From the NCBI RefSeq assembly GCF_042685105.1, contig NZ_JBHUMO010000012.1:1-50273 (forward strand): a stretch of DNA of 50,273 nt. Direction: 5' to 3'. Numbering within the stretch: position 1 is the stretch's first letter; every line of letters begins with the position of its first letter. Position numbers and translations under genes: made by a program. Of the stretch, positions 16,325 through 25,357 are shown one piece after another. This DNA comes from Enterococcus_G camelliae. Its GTDB lineage: Bacteria; Bacillota; Bacilli; Lactobacillales; Enterococcaceae. The notes beneath the pieces are model-generated. The model saw only the letters and a list, made by a program, of their open reading frames with translations, made no database searches and was not told the DNA's origin.

Positions 16325-16360
16325 CAAAAAAATGTGGGAGGTGCGTCTGCACCTCCCACT
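16325..16360 (-). terminator. Terminator of the walRKHIJ operon
   Basis: A perfect 11-bp GC-rich stem (GTGGGAGGTGC / GCACCTCCCAC, 16334-16359) with a 4-nt loop is followed on the minus strand by ATTTTTTT. Confidence 0.88.
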
Positions 16361-16367
16361 AATTCGG

Positions 16368-17174
16368 TTATATCGCAAATAATTGAGTCGCTTTATCAGG
16401 GTCCGTATCATAAACCTGAAACGCCTCTCCGACTCCCTTGTCGTACTCTCTTAGAACCGTTTCCATCGTAAGATGTGCTAATTCTTTCAAATTATTCTCA
16501 CGACTAAGGTGTCCCAAATAAATTCTTTTTGTTGCATCACCTAAAATATCGGTCATCACTAAAGCGCCATCTTCATTTGACAAATGGCCTTTATCACCTA
16601 AGATTCGTTGTTTCAACGGCCAAGGATATCCCCCCATCCGCAACATTTGTAAATCATGGTTGCTTTCCATGAGATAGGCATCTGCATTGCGAATCACGCC
16701 ACGTACTTGATCACTACAATACCCTGTGTCCGTAAGCATTACAAAAGATTTTCCATTTTTATTAAATTTATAAAATTGAGGTGCTGCTGCATCATGTGAC
16801 ACACCGAAACTTTCGATGTCCAAGTCACCAAAAGATAAGGTAGCACCCATTTCAAATAAATACTTTTGTTCTACTGGGACATTCCCAATCAATGGATCCA
16901 TTGCTTCCCATGTTTTTTCATTTGCATAGACAGGCAAATGGTATTTTCGTGCCAACACGCCAACTCCATGTATATGGTCTCGATGTTCATGAGTAACAAA
17001 AATGGCATCTAACTCATCAGGTGTTTTTCCGACTTCATTTAGCAAAGAAGTAATTTTTTTGCCACTTAATCCCGCATCAACAAGAATCTTCTTTTTTTCA
17101 CTTTCTAAATACAAAGAATTTCCTGTACTTCCGCTAGCTAGAATACTCACTTGAAACGCTTTTTGATTCTTCAT
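16368..17174 (-). CDS. walJ: Metallo-beta-lactamase-fold hydrolase WalJ (YycJ/VicX)
   Basis: A 268-residue MBL-fold phosphodiesterase-type protein, last gene of the wal operon. The zinc motif THEHRDHIHG (HxHxDH) is near residue 61. The N-terminal ASGSTGNSLYLES, the later LMLTDTGYCS and LMESNHD, and the C-terminal YLGHLSRENN are typical of YycJ. In the family it has been linked to DNA repair and to cell-wall / division coordination, but the substrate is not firmly known. It lies 50 nt after walI, on the same transcript. Confidence 0.93.
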   Translation of the reverse strand: MKNQKAFQVSILASGSTGNSLYLESEKKKILVDAGLSGKKITSLLNEVGKTPDELDAIFVTHEHRDHIHGVGVLARKYHLPVYANEKTWEAMDPLIGNVPVEQKYLFEMGATLSFGDLDIESFGVSHDAAAPQFYKFNKNGKSFVMLTDTGYCSDQVRGVIRNADAYLMESNHDLQMLRMGGYPWPLKQRILGDKGHLSNEDGALVMTDILGDATKRIYLGHLSRENNLKELAHLTMETVLREYDKGVGEAFQVYDTDPDKATQLFAI

Positions 17175-17224
17175 TTCTCTGAAATCCCTTCTATCAACGC
17201 TCTTGTATGAGTATACTCCAACAA

Positions 17225-18079
17225 TTAATAATTTTCTACTTTTCGAACAGATGCATTGGTGATGATTCGGTTACTAAAAGCGTTGACGATTTCAACTTGT
17301 TTGGACTTGTCAGCTTTTTCCATTGCAACAAACCAAGCTGGTACATAAACATTCTGTCCACGAACATTTAAAATCAAGGTGTAAGCCAACTGTATCCATT
17401 CAATCTTTGATTTTTTAGCAATTCGATTATTGATATATAGTGTATTTATGGCATCTTTTTCCGAATAAAGTTTCATTTTTTCTCGCAATGGAGTCAAATT
17501 TTCCACATAAGTTTGCGTGTAATCTTCATTGATGTATTGGTCATTTTCATTGTTAAAGGTGAAAATTAATTGACTGGAAGAATCATTTATGGGAATTCCT
17601 TCGTAGCTTTGAGTCGCCATCAGTTCAATTTGGTCATCGCCAAAAGTAGAAAAATGTAGTTGGTACGTATAATCGTTTCCTTTCATTACACGTTTTTTCC
17701 AGTAGGCTTGACTGGCTTTTACTAATTGGTCTTTCTCTTGAACGAAAAAACGCTCTGTCATGGTGTGTGTCAATTTGCCCCTGTCAAATTTGGTCATCCC
17801 ATCATTCAATATTTTTTTATTTGCATTAACATCTTCATTGTAGAGAGCCTGCATCATTGTCGGCGTACCGGAAAGATAGTAGCCTGTCAGGTTTTCACTA
17901 GATAACCGACCATCAAACGTAATGTTATCATTATCCAATCGTTGTTCAATCGCTATTTTCTGACTTGATGGTGATATAATGCTTTGATCATTTTTTGAAC
18001 CCATATAGATATTAATCAGAAAGACATTTACGCCTAAAAAAGCGATGAAAAAAATCCATTCAATTCGCTTAAATCCCAT
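17225..18079 (-). CDS. walI: WalK-regulating membrane protein WalI (YycI)
   Basis: A 284-residue single-pass protein: a short cytoplasmic start, a membrane helix at about 9-26, then an extracytoplasmic domain. In Bacillus, YycH and YycI bind WalK at the membrane and modulate its kinase activity. The assignment rests on size, topology, the YycI-like C-terminal VPAWFVAME segment, and position directly after walH (1 nt between stop and ATG). Sequence identity in this family is low, so position is the main support. Confidence 0.9.
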   Translation of the reverse strand: MGFKRIEWIFFIAFLGVNVFLINIYMGSKNDQSIISPSSQKIAIEQRLDNDNITFDGRLSSENLTGYYLSGTPTMMQALYNEDVNANKKILNDGMTKFDRGKLTHTMTERFFVQEKDQLVKASQAYWKKRVMKGNDYTYQLHFSTFGDDQIELMATQSYEGIPINDSSSQLIFTFNNENDQYINEDYTQTYVENLTPLREKMKLYSEKDAINTLYINNRIAKKSKIEWIQLAYTLILNVRGQNVYVPAWFVAMEKADKSKQVEIVNAFSNRIITNASVRKVENY

Positions 18080-18080
18080 T

Positions 18081-19403
18081 TTAGTCGCCCTCGCTTTCTT
18101 GCAATTCAGTTACCAACGAGTCATGATCCTTCCATTGCTTATCATAATTAATATACCAAGTAGGTACCAAATCCACGACGCCAGTATCCTTGATATCGTT
18201 CCATTTATAACCGATAACAATCGCTGTGATTTTCGTCAAATCAGCCCCATGGTTCTTCAAATTTTCCAAAACTTGCCTACTGGCCGGAAGTTCAACTGTT
18301 TGATCAGAAGGTATTGGAATTTGAATTGTATTCATATTTGCATCAATCCGAACAGACCACGAATTTGATTGCCGATTTTTTGTAAATTGCGTAGCGACTA
18401 ACCCTTCTTTATTTGAACTAAAAACAGGGTATCCTTCAACAAAAACACGGTAATCAATCGCATTCCCATTTCGATTCATAAAACGTAAATTACCATAATT
18501 TGTTCCCAAATACCGGATGTATTCATAGCTTTCCTTATACAAATTATCATTAATATCTGTCACATTCGTATCGCGAAATTCGACTAAACTGTCCTGTGTT
18601 TGTACAGTCATAATTTCTGACTGATCGACAATCATTAAATCAGAACTATCATCACTACTTTTCGCATCAGAAGGATTCGTAAAAAAGCTATCTCTAAAAA
18701 TAGTATATGATTGAACAGAAGAAATATAACTATATAACTTTAATTTGATGGGCTCATTTGTTAGATACTGGCTGCTAATTAACGATGTATCTGAGACGAC
18801 TGTATACCAATTGGCTTCACTATCTTTTAACAACGTCTTAATGGTATCAAAGTTTCCTTCAAAAGTTGCTTCAACCTCCGTTTTTTTGATTGAATTTAAA
18901 AAACGGAAGGTTCCTGAATCATAATCAATTTGAGCATGGTCAAATTTTAAGTCTTTTTCCTTTATTGCTTGATCCAAAGTTAACTGTAAATGAAAAAGAT
19001 TGATACATTCAGATAGTGCCATTTCATTCATTAGTGTTAATTCGACACCATTTTTTAATTGGGTTTTCTCATTAAACGCCTCCAAAGTAGGATATTCAAT
19101 AACGTTTGGATGCGTCATCTTGGTTGACTCAATGGTTTTAACCATTTTTTTTATTAACACTTCTGAGCTCGTTTCTTTTGCACTGCTTTGGGAGACACTC
19201 ACCAGTTTCAAAGGTAGGAAAACATCGGCTAGACTTCGTGGACTTGCTTCTTTGTCACTGCCTGCTTGGTTACTTTGAGAAGTATTCAAATCGTTCGTCC
19301 CCGTTTTATTGCTTGGATTCAACCAGATTAAATAAGATAGATAAAAACTTAACACAATCATCGCAATCAATCCCAAACGAAGTATCATACGTTTCCAACT
19401 CAT
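18081..19403 (-). CDS. walH: WalK-regulating membrane protein WalH (YycH)
   Basis: A 440-residue single-pass protein: one helix at about 6-27 and a long extracytoplasmic domain starting with a Ser/Asn/Thr-rich linker (about 30-55). YPTWYINYDKQW-like motifs at the C-terminus parallel those of WalI. The start ATG overlaps the walK stop (ATGA), indicating translational coupling; GAGGAGG is 10 nt upstream. A GTG two codons earlier is too close to the ribosome site. With WalI it is expected to tune WalK. Confidence 0.92.
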   Translation of the reverse strand: MSWKRMILRLGLIAMIVLSFYLSYLIWLNPSNKTGTNDLNTSQSNQAGSDKEASPRSLADVFLPLKLVSVSQSSAKETSSEVLIKKMVKTIESTKMTHPNVIEYPTLEAFNEKTQLKNGVELTLMNEMALSECINLFHLQLTLDQAIKEKDLKFDHAQIDYDSGTFRFLNSIKKTEVEATFEGNFDTIKTLLKDSEANWYTVVSDTSLISSQYLTNEPIKLKLYSYISSVQSYTIFRDSFFTNPSDAKSSDDSSDLMIVDQSEIMTVQTQDSLVEFRDTNVTDINDNLYKESYEYIRYLGTNYGNLRFMNRNGNAIDYRVFVEGYPVFSSNKEGLVATQFTKNRQSNSWSVRIDANMNTIQIPIPSDQTVELPASRQVLENLKNHGADLTKITAIVIGYKWNDIKDTGVVDLVPTWYINYDKQWKDHDSLVTELQESEGD

Positions 19404-21241
19404 TCCCACCAGTCCTCCTCATATGGCTCATACGGTAAACTTATATAGAATGTTGAGCCATAGTTTTCCTTACTTTCCGCCCAGATTGCGCCACCATGTG
19501 CCTTAATCACTTCTCGAGAAATAGCCAATCCAAGACCAGTCCCCCCTTGCTTCCTGGCACGTGCTTTGTCCACTCGATAAAAACGAGTAAAGATTTTTGC
19601 TAAATCAACTTTTGGAATCCCCATTCCTTGGTCACGGATGCTCAATAGGATATGGTTGTGGGTTTCTGATAAAGCCACCGTTATGACGCCACCATCTGGT
19701 GAGTACTTGATAGCATTATTCATAATATTGTCAATCACCTGAATCATGCGGTCTGTATCCACCTCAACCCATAAATCTCGTTGAGTGAAATCACGACGAA
19801 TGACATAACGCTTCTCTTCGCTAGTGACCATCATATCGAAACGGTTAAGAACAAAATGAACCAATTCATTAAAATTGACAAATTCCTTTTGCAGTTGCGC
19901 ATTGCCGCTATCCATTCTTGAAAGGCTTAATAAGTCATTAATCATTCTGATCATTCGGTCTGTTTCATCCAATGTCACTTTTAAAAAGTTGGGAGCAATT
20001 TCCTCATCCCGCCAAGCCCCGTCACTCAAAGCTTCTAAATAGCTATGCATACTGGTAAGAGGGGTGCGTAATTCATGGGATACATTCGAAACAAAATCCC
20101 GACGTTCCTTTTCCGTTTTTTCTTGTTCAGTCACATCATGAATCACGGCAACAATCCCAGAAATAAAACCGGATTCTCTTCGAATCATAGAAAAATCAAC
20201 TCTTAAAATTAACTGTCCGCTTTCAACTTCGCTAGACGAGCGATGCAACAACATTTCATTTGAATTTTCCAAAAGCGTACGCAATGTATACTCTTCTTCA
20301 ATCTCCAATAGTTTTAAGATGGATTGCCCAATGGCTTCCTCTTCATTTTTTTTATCTAACAATGAAAGGGCCATATCATTAATGGTAATGACTTTCCCAC
20401 GGCGATCGGTAGCAATTACCCCATCGGTCATATGTGATAGCACACTATTCAGACGATTGCGTTCGGATTCAATCGCTTCTTGTGTTTCCTCGATTTGTTC
20501 CGCCAGTTGATTAAACGTATCCGCCAACTGACCCAGTTCATCCTGAGCATGAATAGCCACTTTGCCGGAGTAGTCCCCTCTTGCTATTCTAAGAGCCTGT
20601 TGCCTCATTTCACCAATTGGTTGTGTAATGGAACGAGCAACAAAAAGAGCAATCACCATTGAAATAAAAGCAGCAATTAACGAAGCAGAGATGAAGATGA
20701 CCGCAATGTCATTAATTTGATCGTATTCTTTCTCAAGATTGCTCTTGATATAGAGCGCACCTATCACCGCCTCACCCGTTGGAGATTGAATTGGCTGTAC
20801 ATTGATTTGTACGCGGTTGCCGGTCGTTGAATCTACCGTGACAAAGCTTTTCACCGTAAAATCATCCATATCACGATAATCATTTCTTTTTCCAATTGCA
20901 CTTTGATCATTAACATTCGTAGTTGCCCGAACAATTCCCTTTTCATCAACTACACGCATTTCAATAATTTCTGAATTATTGTCATTATCTAAAAAACGCT
21001 GAATGGCTGCATTGGTCGCATTGGTATCATTGTCATCTTGTTTACTCAATTCTGAACTGACCATGTAAGCAACATTGGACGCTTTTGTATTCATATCCGT
21101 AATAAAATTATTAATTGTTGAACGTTCTAATCCCCGAATAAAATACGCCCCGATAATCTCGATTGATAAAAGCAAAATCAAGATAAACGTCAGGGCGATT
21201 TTAAAGTTCACTGATTGAACGAAGCGAACTTTCGTCTTCAT
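19400..21241 (-). CDS. walK: Cell-wall sensor histidine kinase WalK (VicK)
   Basis: A 613-residue sensor kinase. Helix 1 is at about 14-35, an extracytoplasmic Cache-like domain at about 36-180, helix 2 at about 181-203, HAMP at about 204-256 and PAS at about 260-375. HisKA has the phospho-acceptor His389 in FVSNVSHELRTPL. The HATPase domain has NNAIKYSPDGG, DQGMGIP and GGTGLGLAIS. Two helices with a large outside domain is the bacillus/enterococcus form, not the single-helix streptococcal form. WalRK controls autolysins and peptidoglycan turnover and is essential in most Firmicutes. It follows walR by 8 nt. Confidence 0.97.
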   Translation of the reverse strand: MKTKVRFVQSVNFKIALTFILILLLSIEIIGAYFIRGLERSTINNFITDMNTKASNVAYMVSSELSKQDDNDTNATNAAIQRFLDNDNNSEIIEMRVVDEKGIVRATTNVNDQSAIGKRNDYRDMDDFTVKSFVTVDSTTGNRVQINVQPIQSPTGEAVIGALYIKSNLEKEYDQINDIAVIFISASLIAAFISMVIALFVARSITQPIGEMRQQALRIARGDYSGKVAIHAQDELGQLADTFNQLAEQIEETQEAIESERNRLNSVLSHMTDGVIATDRRGKVITINDMALSLLDKKNEEEAIGQSILKLLEIEEEYTLRTLLENSNEMLLHRSSSEVESGQLILRVDFSMIRRESGFISGIVAVIHDVTEQEKTEKERRDFVSNVSHELRTPLTSMHSYLEALSDGAWRDEEIAPNFLKVTLDETDRMIRMINDLLSLSRMDSGNAQLQKEFVNFNELVHFVLNRFDMMVTSEEKRYVIRRDFTQRDLWVEVDTDRMIQVIDNIMNNAIKYSPDGGVITVALSETHNHILLSIRDQGMGIPKVDLAKIFTRFYRVDKARARKQGGTGLGLAISREVIKAHGGAIWAESKENYGSTFYISLPYEPYEEDWWE

Positions 21242-21249
21242 ATCGTTTC

Positions 21250-21954
21250 TTACTCCTGTTCTGGATTACGTAAATAATAGCCAACTCCACGACGAGTCGC
21301 CAAGTAATTGGGATGACTAGGATTGTCTTCAATTTTTTCTCGCAAACGTCTCACCGTAACATCGACCGTTCTTACATCACCAAAATAATCATATCCCCAT
21401 ACTGTCTGTAACAGATGTTCACGTGTCATCACTTGGCCAATATGCTTAGCTAAATAGTGCAGTAATTCAAACTCCCGATGTGTTAACTCAATGGCCTCAT
21501 TGTGTTTTGTTACCATGTAGGCATCGGGATGAATGGTTAAATCACCAATCGTTAATTCCGAATTGGTTTGCTCTTCTGCTTCCTTAGCTGCTGCGGATCC
21601 GCGACGTAAGTTTGCTTTTACGCGAGCAACCAACTCTCTATTTGAAAAGGGCTTGGTTACGTAGTCATCTGCTCCTAATTCAAGTCCCAAAACTTTATCA
21701 ATTTCAGAGTCTTTTGCTGTAACCATAATGATAGGCATATCAAACGTCTTTCGAACTTCACGGGCAACTTCTAAACCATCCATTTTCGGTAGCATCAAAT
21801 CAAGTAAAATTAAATCTGGTTCGACTTCACGCACTTTTTCAAGGGCTTCTTCCCCATCGTAAGCGGTGAAGATTTCATAACCTTCTTTACTTAAATTAAA
21901 TTTGACAATATCTGAAATTGGTTTTTCATCATCAACTACTAATATTTTTTTCAC
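21250..21954 (-). CDS. walR: Cell-wall response regulator WalR (VicR)
   Basis: A 234-residue OmpR/PhoB-type regulator. The receiver domain has acidic residues at DDEKPIS, the phospho-acceptor Asp in LILLDLMLPKMDG (about residue 53), Thr/Lys switch residues (VTAKDS, TKPFS), and a winged helix from about 130. The recognition region DVRTVDVTVRRLREKIED and the family tail ATRRGVGYYL are present. The start is GTG, 5 nt after GAGGTGA. It heads walR-walK-walH-walI-walJ. An imperfect promoter with TATAAT lies about 50 nt upstream. Confidence 0.98.
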   Translation of the reverse strand: MKKILVVDDEKPISDIVKFNLSKEGYEIFTAYDGEEALEKVREVEPDLILLDLMLPKMDGLEVAREVRKTFDMPIIMVTAKDSEIDKVLGLELGADDYVTKPFSNRELVARVKANLRRGSAAAKEAEEQTNSELTIGDLTIHPDAYMVTKHNEAIELTHREFELLHYLAKHIGQVMTREHLLQTVWGYDYFGDVRTVDVTVRRLREKIEDNPSHPNYLATRRGVGYYLRNPEQE

Positions 21955-22135
21955 TCGGGTTCACCTCGTTTTTTCTTTCCGAATAACTTAACACTTCCAT
22001 TATACATTATTTTGATTTGTGTTTCATCTTTCCATTTTTTGACGAATCAAATAAAGGAATTACTCTTCATTGATAGGTTATCCCTTCCATCGTCGACGTA
22101 TCAGGGCAGCTTTCTAATCTGGACAAACCAAAAGA

Positions 22136-22162
22136 GCCTATCGGTTTGGGGAACCGATAGGC
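22136..22162. repeat. Perfect 11-bp hairpin in the walR upstream spacer
   Basis: GCCTATCGGTT and AACCGATAGGC surround a TGGGG loop. On the minus strand it is followed by TCTTTT, so it may be a weak terminator of a minus-strand transcript. Confidence 0.6.
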
Positions 22163-22351
22163 CGGAGTAAAAAATGAAAAAGTGTTAGGGTTGTCTTAAA
22201 ATAAGACTTTGTTGGTATGGGTAAATACTACCAAGCAAATATGAATAATTTGTGAATTTTTTTTTCGATTTCAGTTAAATTGAGAATCACTAAAAAAAAA
22301 CACATTAATTGTCCATTAAAAGAACTTCCCTGTGTTGCTTTTCTCTTTTAC

Positions 22352-22360
22352 TGGTATACT
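22352..22360 (+). promoter_or_regulatory. Extended -10 promoter of the dehydrogenase gene
   Basis: TGGTATACT lies 33 nt ahead of the start codon, with only a weak -35 (TGTTGC, 16 nt upstream). Confidence 0.5.
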
Positions 22361-22392
22361 AAAATTTAAATAAGCGAAGGTTGGTGAAGTAA

Positions 22393-23421
22393 ATGACAAA
22401 TTTAATGAACGCAGTTGGGTTTTATCATGCCTTGCCTTTAAGCAATCCTGATAGCTTCCTTGATCTTTCTGTGCCGGTACCAGAAGTAACAGGACATGAT
22501 TTATTGGTGGAAGTAAGAGCTATTTCAGTCAATCCTGTTGATACAAAACAACGCTTGGTAGAACCCAAAATTGAGAATCAACCACGAATTTTAGGGTTTG
22601 ATGCTTCTGGTATTGTCAAAAAAGTTGGTCCTAATTGTACGCTATTTGCACCAGGTGATTCGGTTTTTTATGCAGGAGATGTGACGCGCCCAGGTAGCAA
22701 CAGTCACTACCAACTTGTTGATGAACGAATTGTTGGCAAAAAACCTACGCAAGCCACTTTTGCTGAAGCCGCCGCGATGCCTTTAACCTCTCTCACGGCC
22801 TATGAAGCACTTTTCGAGCGATTAGCTATTTCCAAAAACAAGTTAGAAAACAAAGGGAAAAGCATCTTGATTATTGCAGCTAGCGGGGGTGTAGGCTCCA
22901 TTGCTACCCAACTTGCCAAACATGTTGGTCTAACTGTGATTGGCACAGCCTCACGCCCTGAGACGGTAAAATGGACCAAAGACCACGGAACAGACATCGT
23001 ATTAAATCATCACCAACCATTACAACCGCAACTAAAAAAGTACGGGTACGACCAGGTTTCTTTTATTCTCTGTTTAAATAATACGGACGCGTATTGGGAG
23101 ACTATGGCAAGCATGATTGCACCTCAAGGGAAAATCTGTTCCATAGTTGAAAACGAGTCGCCACTCGAGTTAGGCAAATTAAAAAGCAAAAGTGCTACCT
23201 TTGTTTGGGAATTTATGTTTACCAAAGCCATGTATCAAACACCTGATCTACTTTCTCAACATGACATACTAACGACAATCAGCCAGTTATTGGATCAAGG
23301 AGTCATCCAAACAACGCTTTCTGAGACTATCCATCCCATCTCTGCAGCAACAATGCGACAAGCTCATAGAAAAATTGAGAGCGGTCAAATGATTGGTAAA
23401 TTGGTATTGGAAAATTACTAA
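22393..23421 (+). CDS. Zinc-type alcohol dehydrogenase-like / quinone oxidoreductase family protein
   Basis: A 342-residue MDR-superfamily oxidoreductase: GroES-like N-terminal domain (SVNPVDTKQR near 47-56, ILGFDASGIVKKVGP near 66-80) and Rossmann domain with the NADPH motif AASGGVGSIATQLAK (about 159-173). The structural-zinc Cys cluster of true alcohol dehydrogenases is missing, as in the quinone-oxidoreductase-like subgroup. Such enzymes reduce enals, enones or quinones with NADPH; the substrate here is unknown. The ribosome site is GAAGG, about 10 nt upstream. It is monocistronic and followed by a strong shared terminator. Confidence 0.85.
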   Translation: MTNLMNAVGFYHALPLSNPDSFLDLSVPVPEVTGHDLLVEVRAISVNPVDTKQRLVEPKIENQPRILGFDASGIVKKVGPNCTLFAPGDSVFYAGDVTRPGSNSHYQLVDERIVGKKPTQATFAEAAAMPLTSLTAYEALFERLAISKNKLENKGKSILIIAASGGVGSIATQLAKHVGLTVIGTASRPETVKWTKDHGTDIVLNHHQPLQPQLKKYGYDQVSFILCLNNTDAYWETMASMIAPQGKICSIVENESPLELGKLKSKSATFVWEFMFTKAMYQTPDLLSQHDILTTISQLLDQGVIQTTLSETIHPISAATMRQAHRKIESGQMIGKLVLENY

Positions 23422-23465
23422 AAAAAGGTGTGCAACGGTTGAATAAAACCATTGCACACCTTTTT
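23421..23465. terminator. Bidirectional terminator between the dehydrogenase and ABC permease genes
   Basis: An A-run plus GGTGTGCAA-C-GGTT pairs with AACC-A-TTGCACACC plus a T-run, a stem of about 18 bp with one mismatch. Confidence 0.9.
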
Positions 23466-24228
23466 ATATTTTTTTGCGATTCATCAAGCCAATGCTTGCG
23501 AATAATCCACCAAAAATAGCCAGCACTGTAAATCCAATTGACCATCCAAAAGAACGAAAACTCATTTTTCCTTGGACAAATGCCATATTTTTTGAGACCA
23601 AACTAATGGGATTGTAGCGTGTTAGTTGATCAAAAAAAGCCAGAAAAAATAACAGTCCGACAACACCCATAACAACCAGTAGTCCTCCATATGAGCTTCG
23701 AATAAGGATAGAAGAAAAAAGAAGAAGCGTAAGTAAAAAGATGCCAAAAAGCCATAATGCAAGCACTCCTTTTAATACATGGGGGGAAGCATTATCAGGA
23801 AAATAAAACCGAGTGTACCCATACGTCACTGCAAAACAGCAGACCAAACTAAGTGTCCACTGAATGAACATGTTCAACCACTTCGCCAACACAATTACCT
23901 CCCGTTGCAATCCTTTTGTTACAAAAGGAATCAACGTTCCCTTCATTAGTTCCCCACTGACACATTGATGATAAAGTAGACAAAAAACAAGAAGCCCTAA
24001 TTGATTCACATTTTTATAAAACTGAACCCAAGAATCAACCGATGTCGGTTTTGGTACGGAAATAGTCATCTTACTATCAGTTACCAGTTGAAGTAATTCT
24101 GGCGTAAACTTCGCCGTCAATGGACTCAATACACCGAAAAAAAAGAAAAGACTAACTAAAATCAATCCCTTTGTCGTTCGCCAACTTTCAACCCACTCTT
24201 TTCTAGTAAACACCAACAATTGTCTCAT
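23464..24228 (-). CDS. ABC-2 type permease of an XRE/PLDc_N-linked exporter
   Basis: A 254-residue membrane protein with about six helices (near 22-38, 72-90, 117-140, 155-180, 188-208 and 228-246) and a cytoplasmic N-terminus LVFTRKEWVESWRT typical of ABC-2 permeases. Its ATG overlaps the ATPase stop (ATGA). It resembles YxlG of Bacillus in size and context. As the fourth and last gene of the operon it should form the membrane channel for the ATPase. The substrate is unknown. Confidence 0.82.
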   Translation of the reverse strand: MRQLLVFTRKEWVESWRTTKGLILVSLFFFFGVLSPLTAKFTPELLQLVTDSKMTISVPKPTSVDSWVQFYKNVNQLGLLVFCLLYHQCVSGELMKGTLIPFVTKGLQREVIVLAKWLNMFIQWTLSLVCCFAVTYGYTRFYFPDNASPHVLKGVLALWLFGIFLLTLLLFSSILIRSSYGGLLVVMGVVGLLFFLAFFDQLTRYNPISLVSKNMAFVQGKMSFRSFGWSIGFTVLAIFGGLFASIGLMNRKKI

Positions 24229-25148
24229 TTCGTCACCTCCAAAAAGATTTCATCTAATGTAGGCTCGATTGCTTCGAAACGCAGAGGAGCTATTTTTTGT
24301 TCAACAAATAAAGAGGATAGTTGATAGGCAACTTTCTGATAGGATCCTTGATAAAATAAGGTCATTGTTCGAGAATTTTCTGTTTGAATCATAGTAATCT
24401 CAGTCAAGTTTTTGATTGTTTCATACCAACTCTGCATGATCTTTTCAGATTCCCATTCCAATCGGATTTTGGGTGTCGTATAGGTTGCTTTCAACTGATC
24501 CAAAGTCCCATACGCCATAATTTTTTGCTGATGCAAAATACCTACGTGATCACAAATGCGCTCCACATCTGATAAAATATGCGTCGAAAAAAGGATGGTC
24601 ATGTCCTTTTTTAAGGATTGCAATAATGCTAAAAAATCATGCCTTCCCGTTGGATCCAACGCAGAGGTTGGCTCATCACAAATTAAGATTTCTGGATTAT
24701 TTAATAGCGCCTGTGCAATACCAAGCCGCTGCTTCATACCTCTGGAGAAGCCACCAATTTTATTTTTGGCATCCGCTAAACCCACTTTTGCTAACATTTC
24801 TTTCACTTTCTGCTCACGTTCTGCCTTTGGTATGCCAGTAATTTGAGCACATAGTTGCAAGTATTCCGGTGCTTTCATATAGGAATAAAATGCAGGTACG
24901 TCAGGCAAATAGCCAGTAAAACGATTGGTTTTTGTTTCCCCATAATGGACCTGTTCCTGATTGATAAAAATGGTGCCACAGTCTGCACGTTCGAGCCCAA
25001 CTAATAGTTTCATCAATGTCGTTTTCCCCGCACCATTTTCCCCAACCAAACCAAAAATTGTCCCTTTTGGAATAACTAAATCAATGGCTTCGAGAACCGG
25101 CTTTTTTTGAAATGATTTTGTGAGTCCGTTGATCTCAATCGCATTCAT
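24225..25148 (-). CDS. ABC transporter ATPase of an XRE/PLDc_N-linked exporter
   Basis: A 307-residue ABC-2 exporter ATPase. Walker A GENGAGKTT (about 37-45), signature GFSRGMKQRLGIAQALL (about 133-149), Walker B ILICDEPTSALDP (about 154-166) and the H-loop FSTHILSDVERI are intact. A C-terminal domain of about 90 residues follows, as in the CcmA/YxlF subgroup. The start overlaps the stop of the small membrane gene by 4 nt. With the permease it forms a complete exporter. Confidence 0.93.
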   Translation of the reverse strand: MNAIEINGLTKSFQKKPVLEAIDLVIPKGTIFGLVGENGAGKTTLMKLLVGLERADCGTIFINQEQVHYGETKTNRFTGYLPDVPAFYSYMKAPEYLQLCAQITGIPKAEREQKVKEMLAKVGLADAKNKIGGFSRGMKQRLGIAQALLNNPEILICDEPTSALDPTGRHDFLALLQSLKKDMTILFSTHILSDVERICDHVGILHQQKIMAYGTLDQLKATYTTPKIRLEWESEKIMQSWYETIKNLTEITMIQTENSRTMTLFYQGSYQKVAYQLSSLFVEQKIAPLRFEAIEPTLDEIFLEVTK

Positions 25149-25357
25149 TCGGCATCATCCCTTCCAAAAATAAAGTAGCAAATTGGACCGACAATTTGAA
25201 AAAAAATAACAATCAATAACCAAAAAACACGGTTTCCCACACGATAGCGCTTATGCTTCAAAATGTGCCAAACAGCTGTCACCATCAACCCTATCTCCAC
25301 TAAAATAATCGGCAGTAATAGTGGCCAGTATTCAAAAAAAAGCTGCATTTTATTCAT
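25145..25357 (-). CDS. Small PLDc_N-domain membrane protein (YxlE-like)
   Basis: A 70-residue protein with two membrane helices (about 13-33 and 45-63) separated by the basic turn HILKHKRYRVGNR, and the closing motif VGPICYFIFGRDD. This is the phospholipase-D N-terminal (PLDc_N) membrane module without the catalytic part. In Bacillus, similar peptides (YxlD, YxlE) are encoded with an ABC pair in the sigY operon and act in regulation. Its start overlaps the end of the regulator gene by 8 nt, and its stop overlaps the ATPase start by 4 nt, so translation is coupled throughout. Confidence 0.78.
   Translation of the reverse strand: MNKMQLFFEYWPLLLPIILVEIGLMVTAVWHILKHKRYRVGNRVFWLLIVIFFQIVGPICYFIFGRDDAE

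Larger units (their letters stand above)
21955..22392. other. 438-bp spacer with several stem-loops between walR and the dehydrogenase gene
   Basis: No gene is visible. It contains the walR promoter region at its left. In the middle are three inverted repeats: 22136-22162 (11 bp, perfect), 22193-22207 (6 bp, perfect) and 22212-22234 (6 bp). At the right is an extended -10 (22352-22360) for the next gene. The stem-loop cluster may belong to a small RNA or to terminators of an unseen transcript. Confidence 0.45.
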
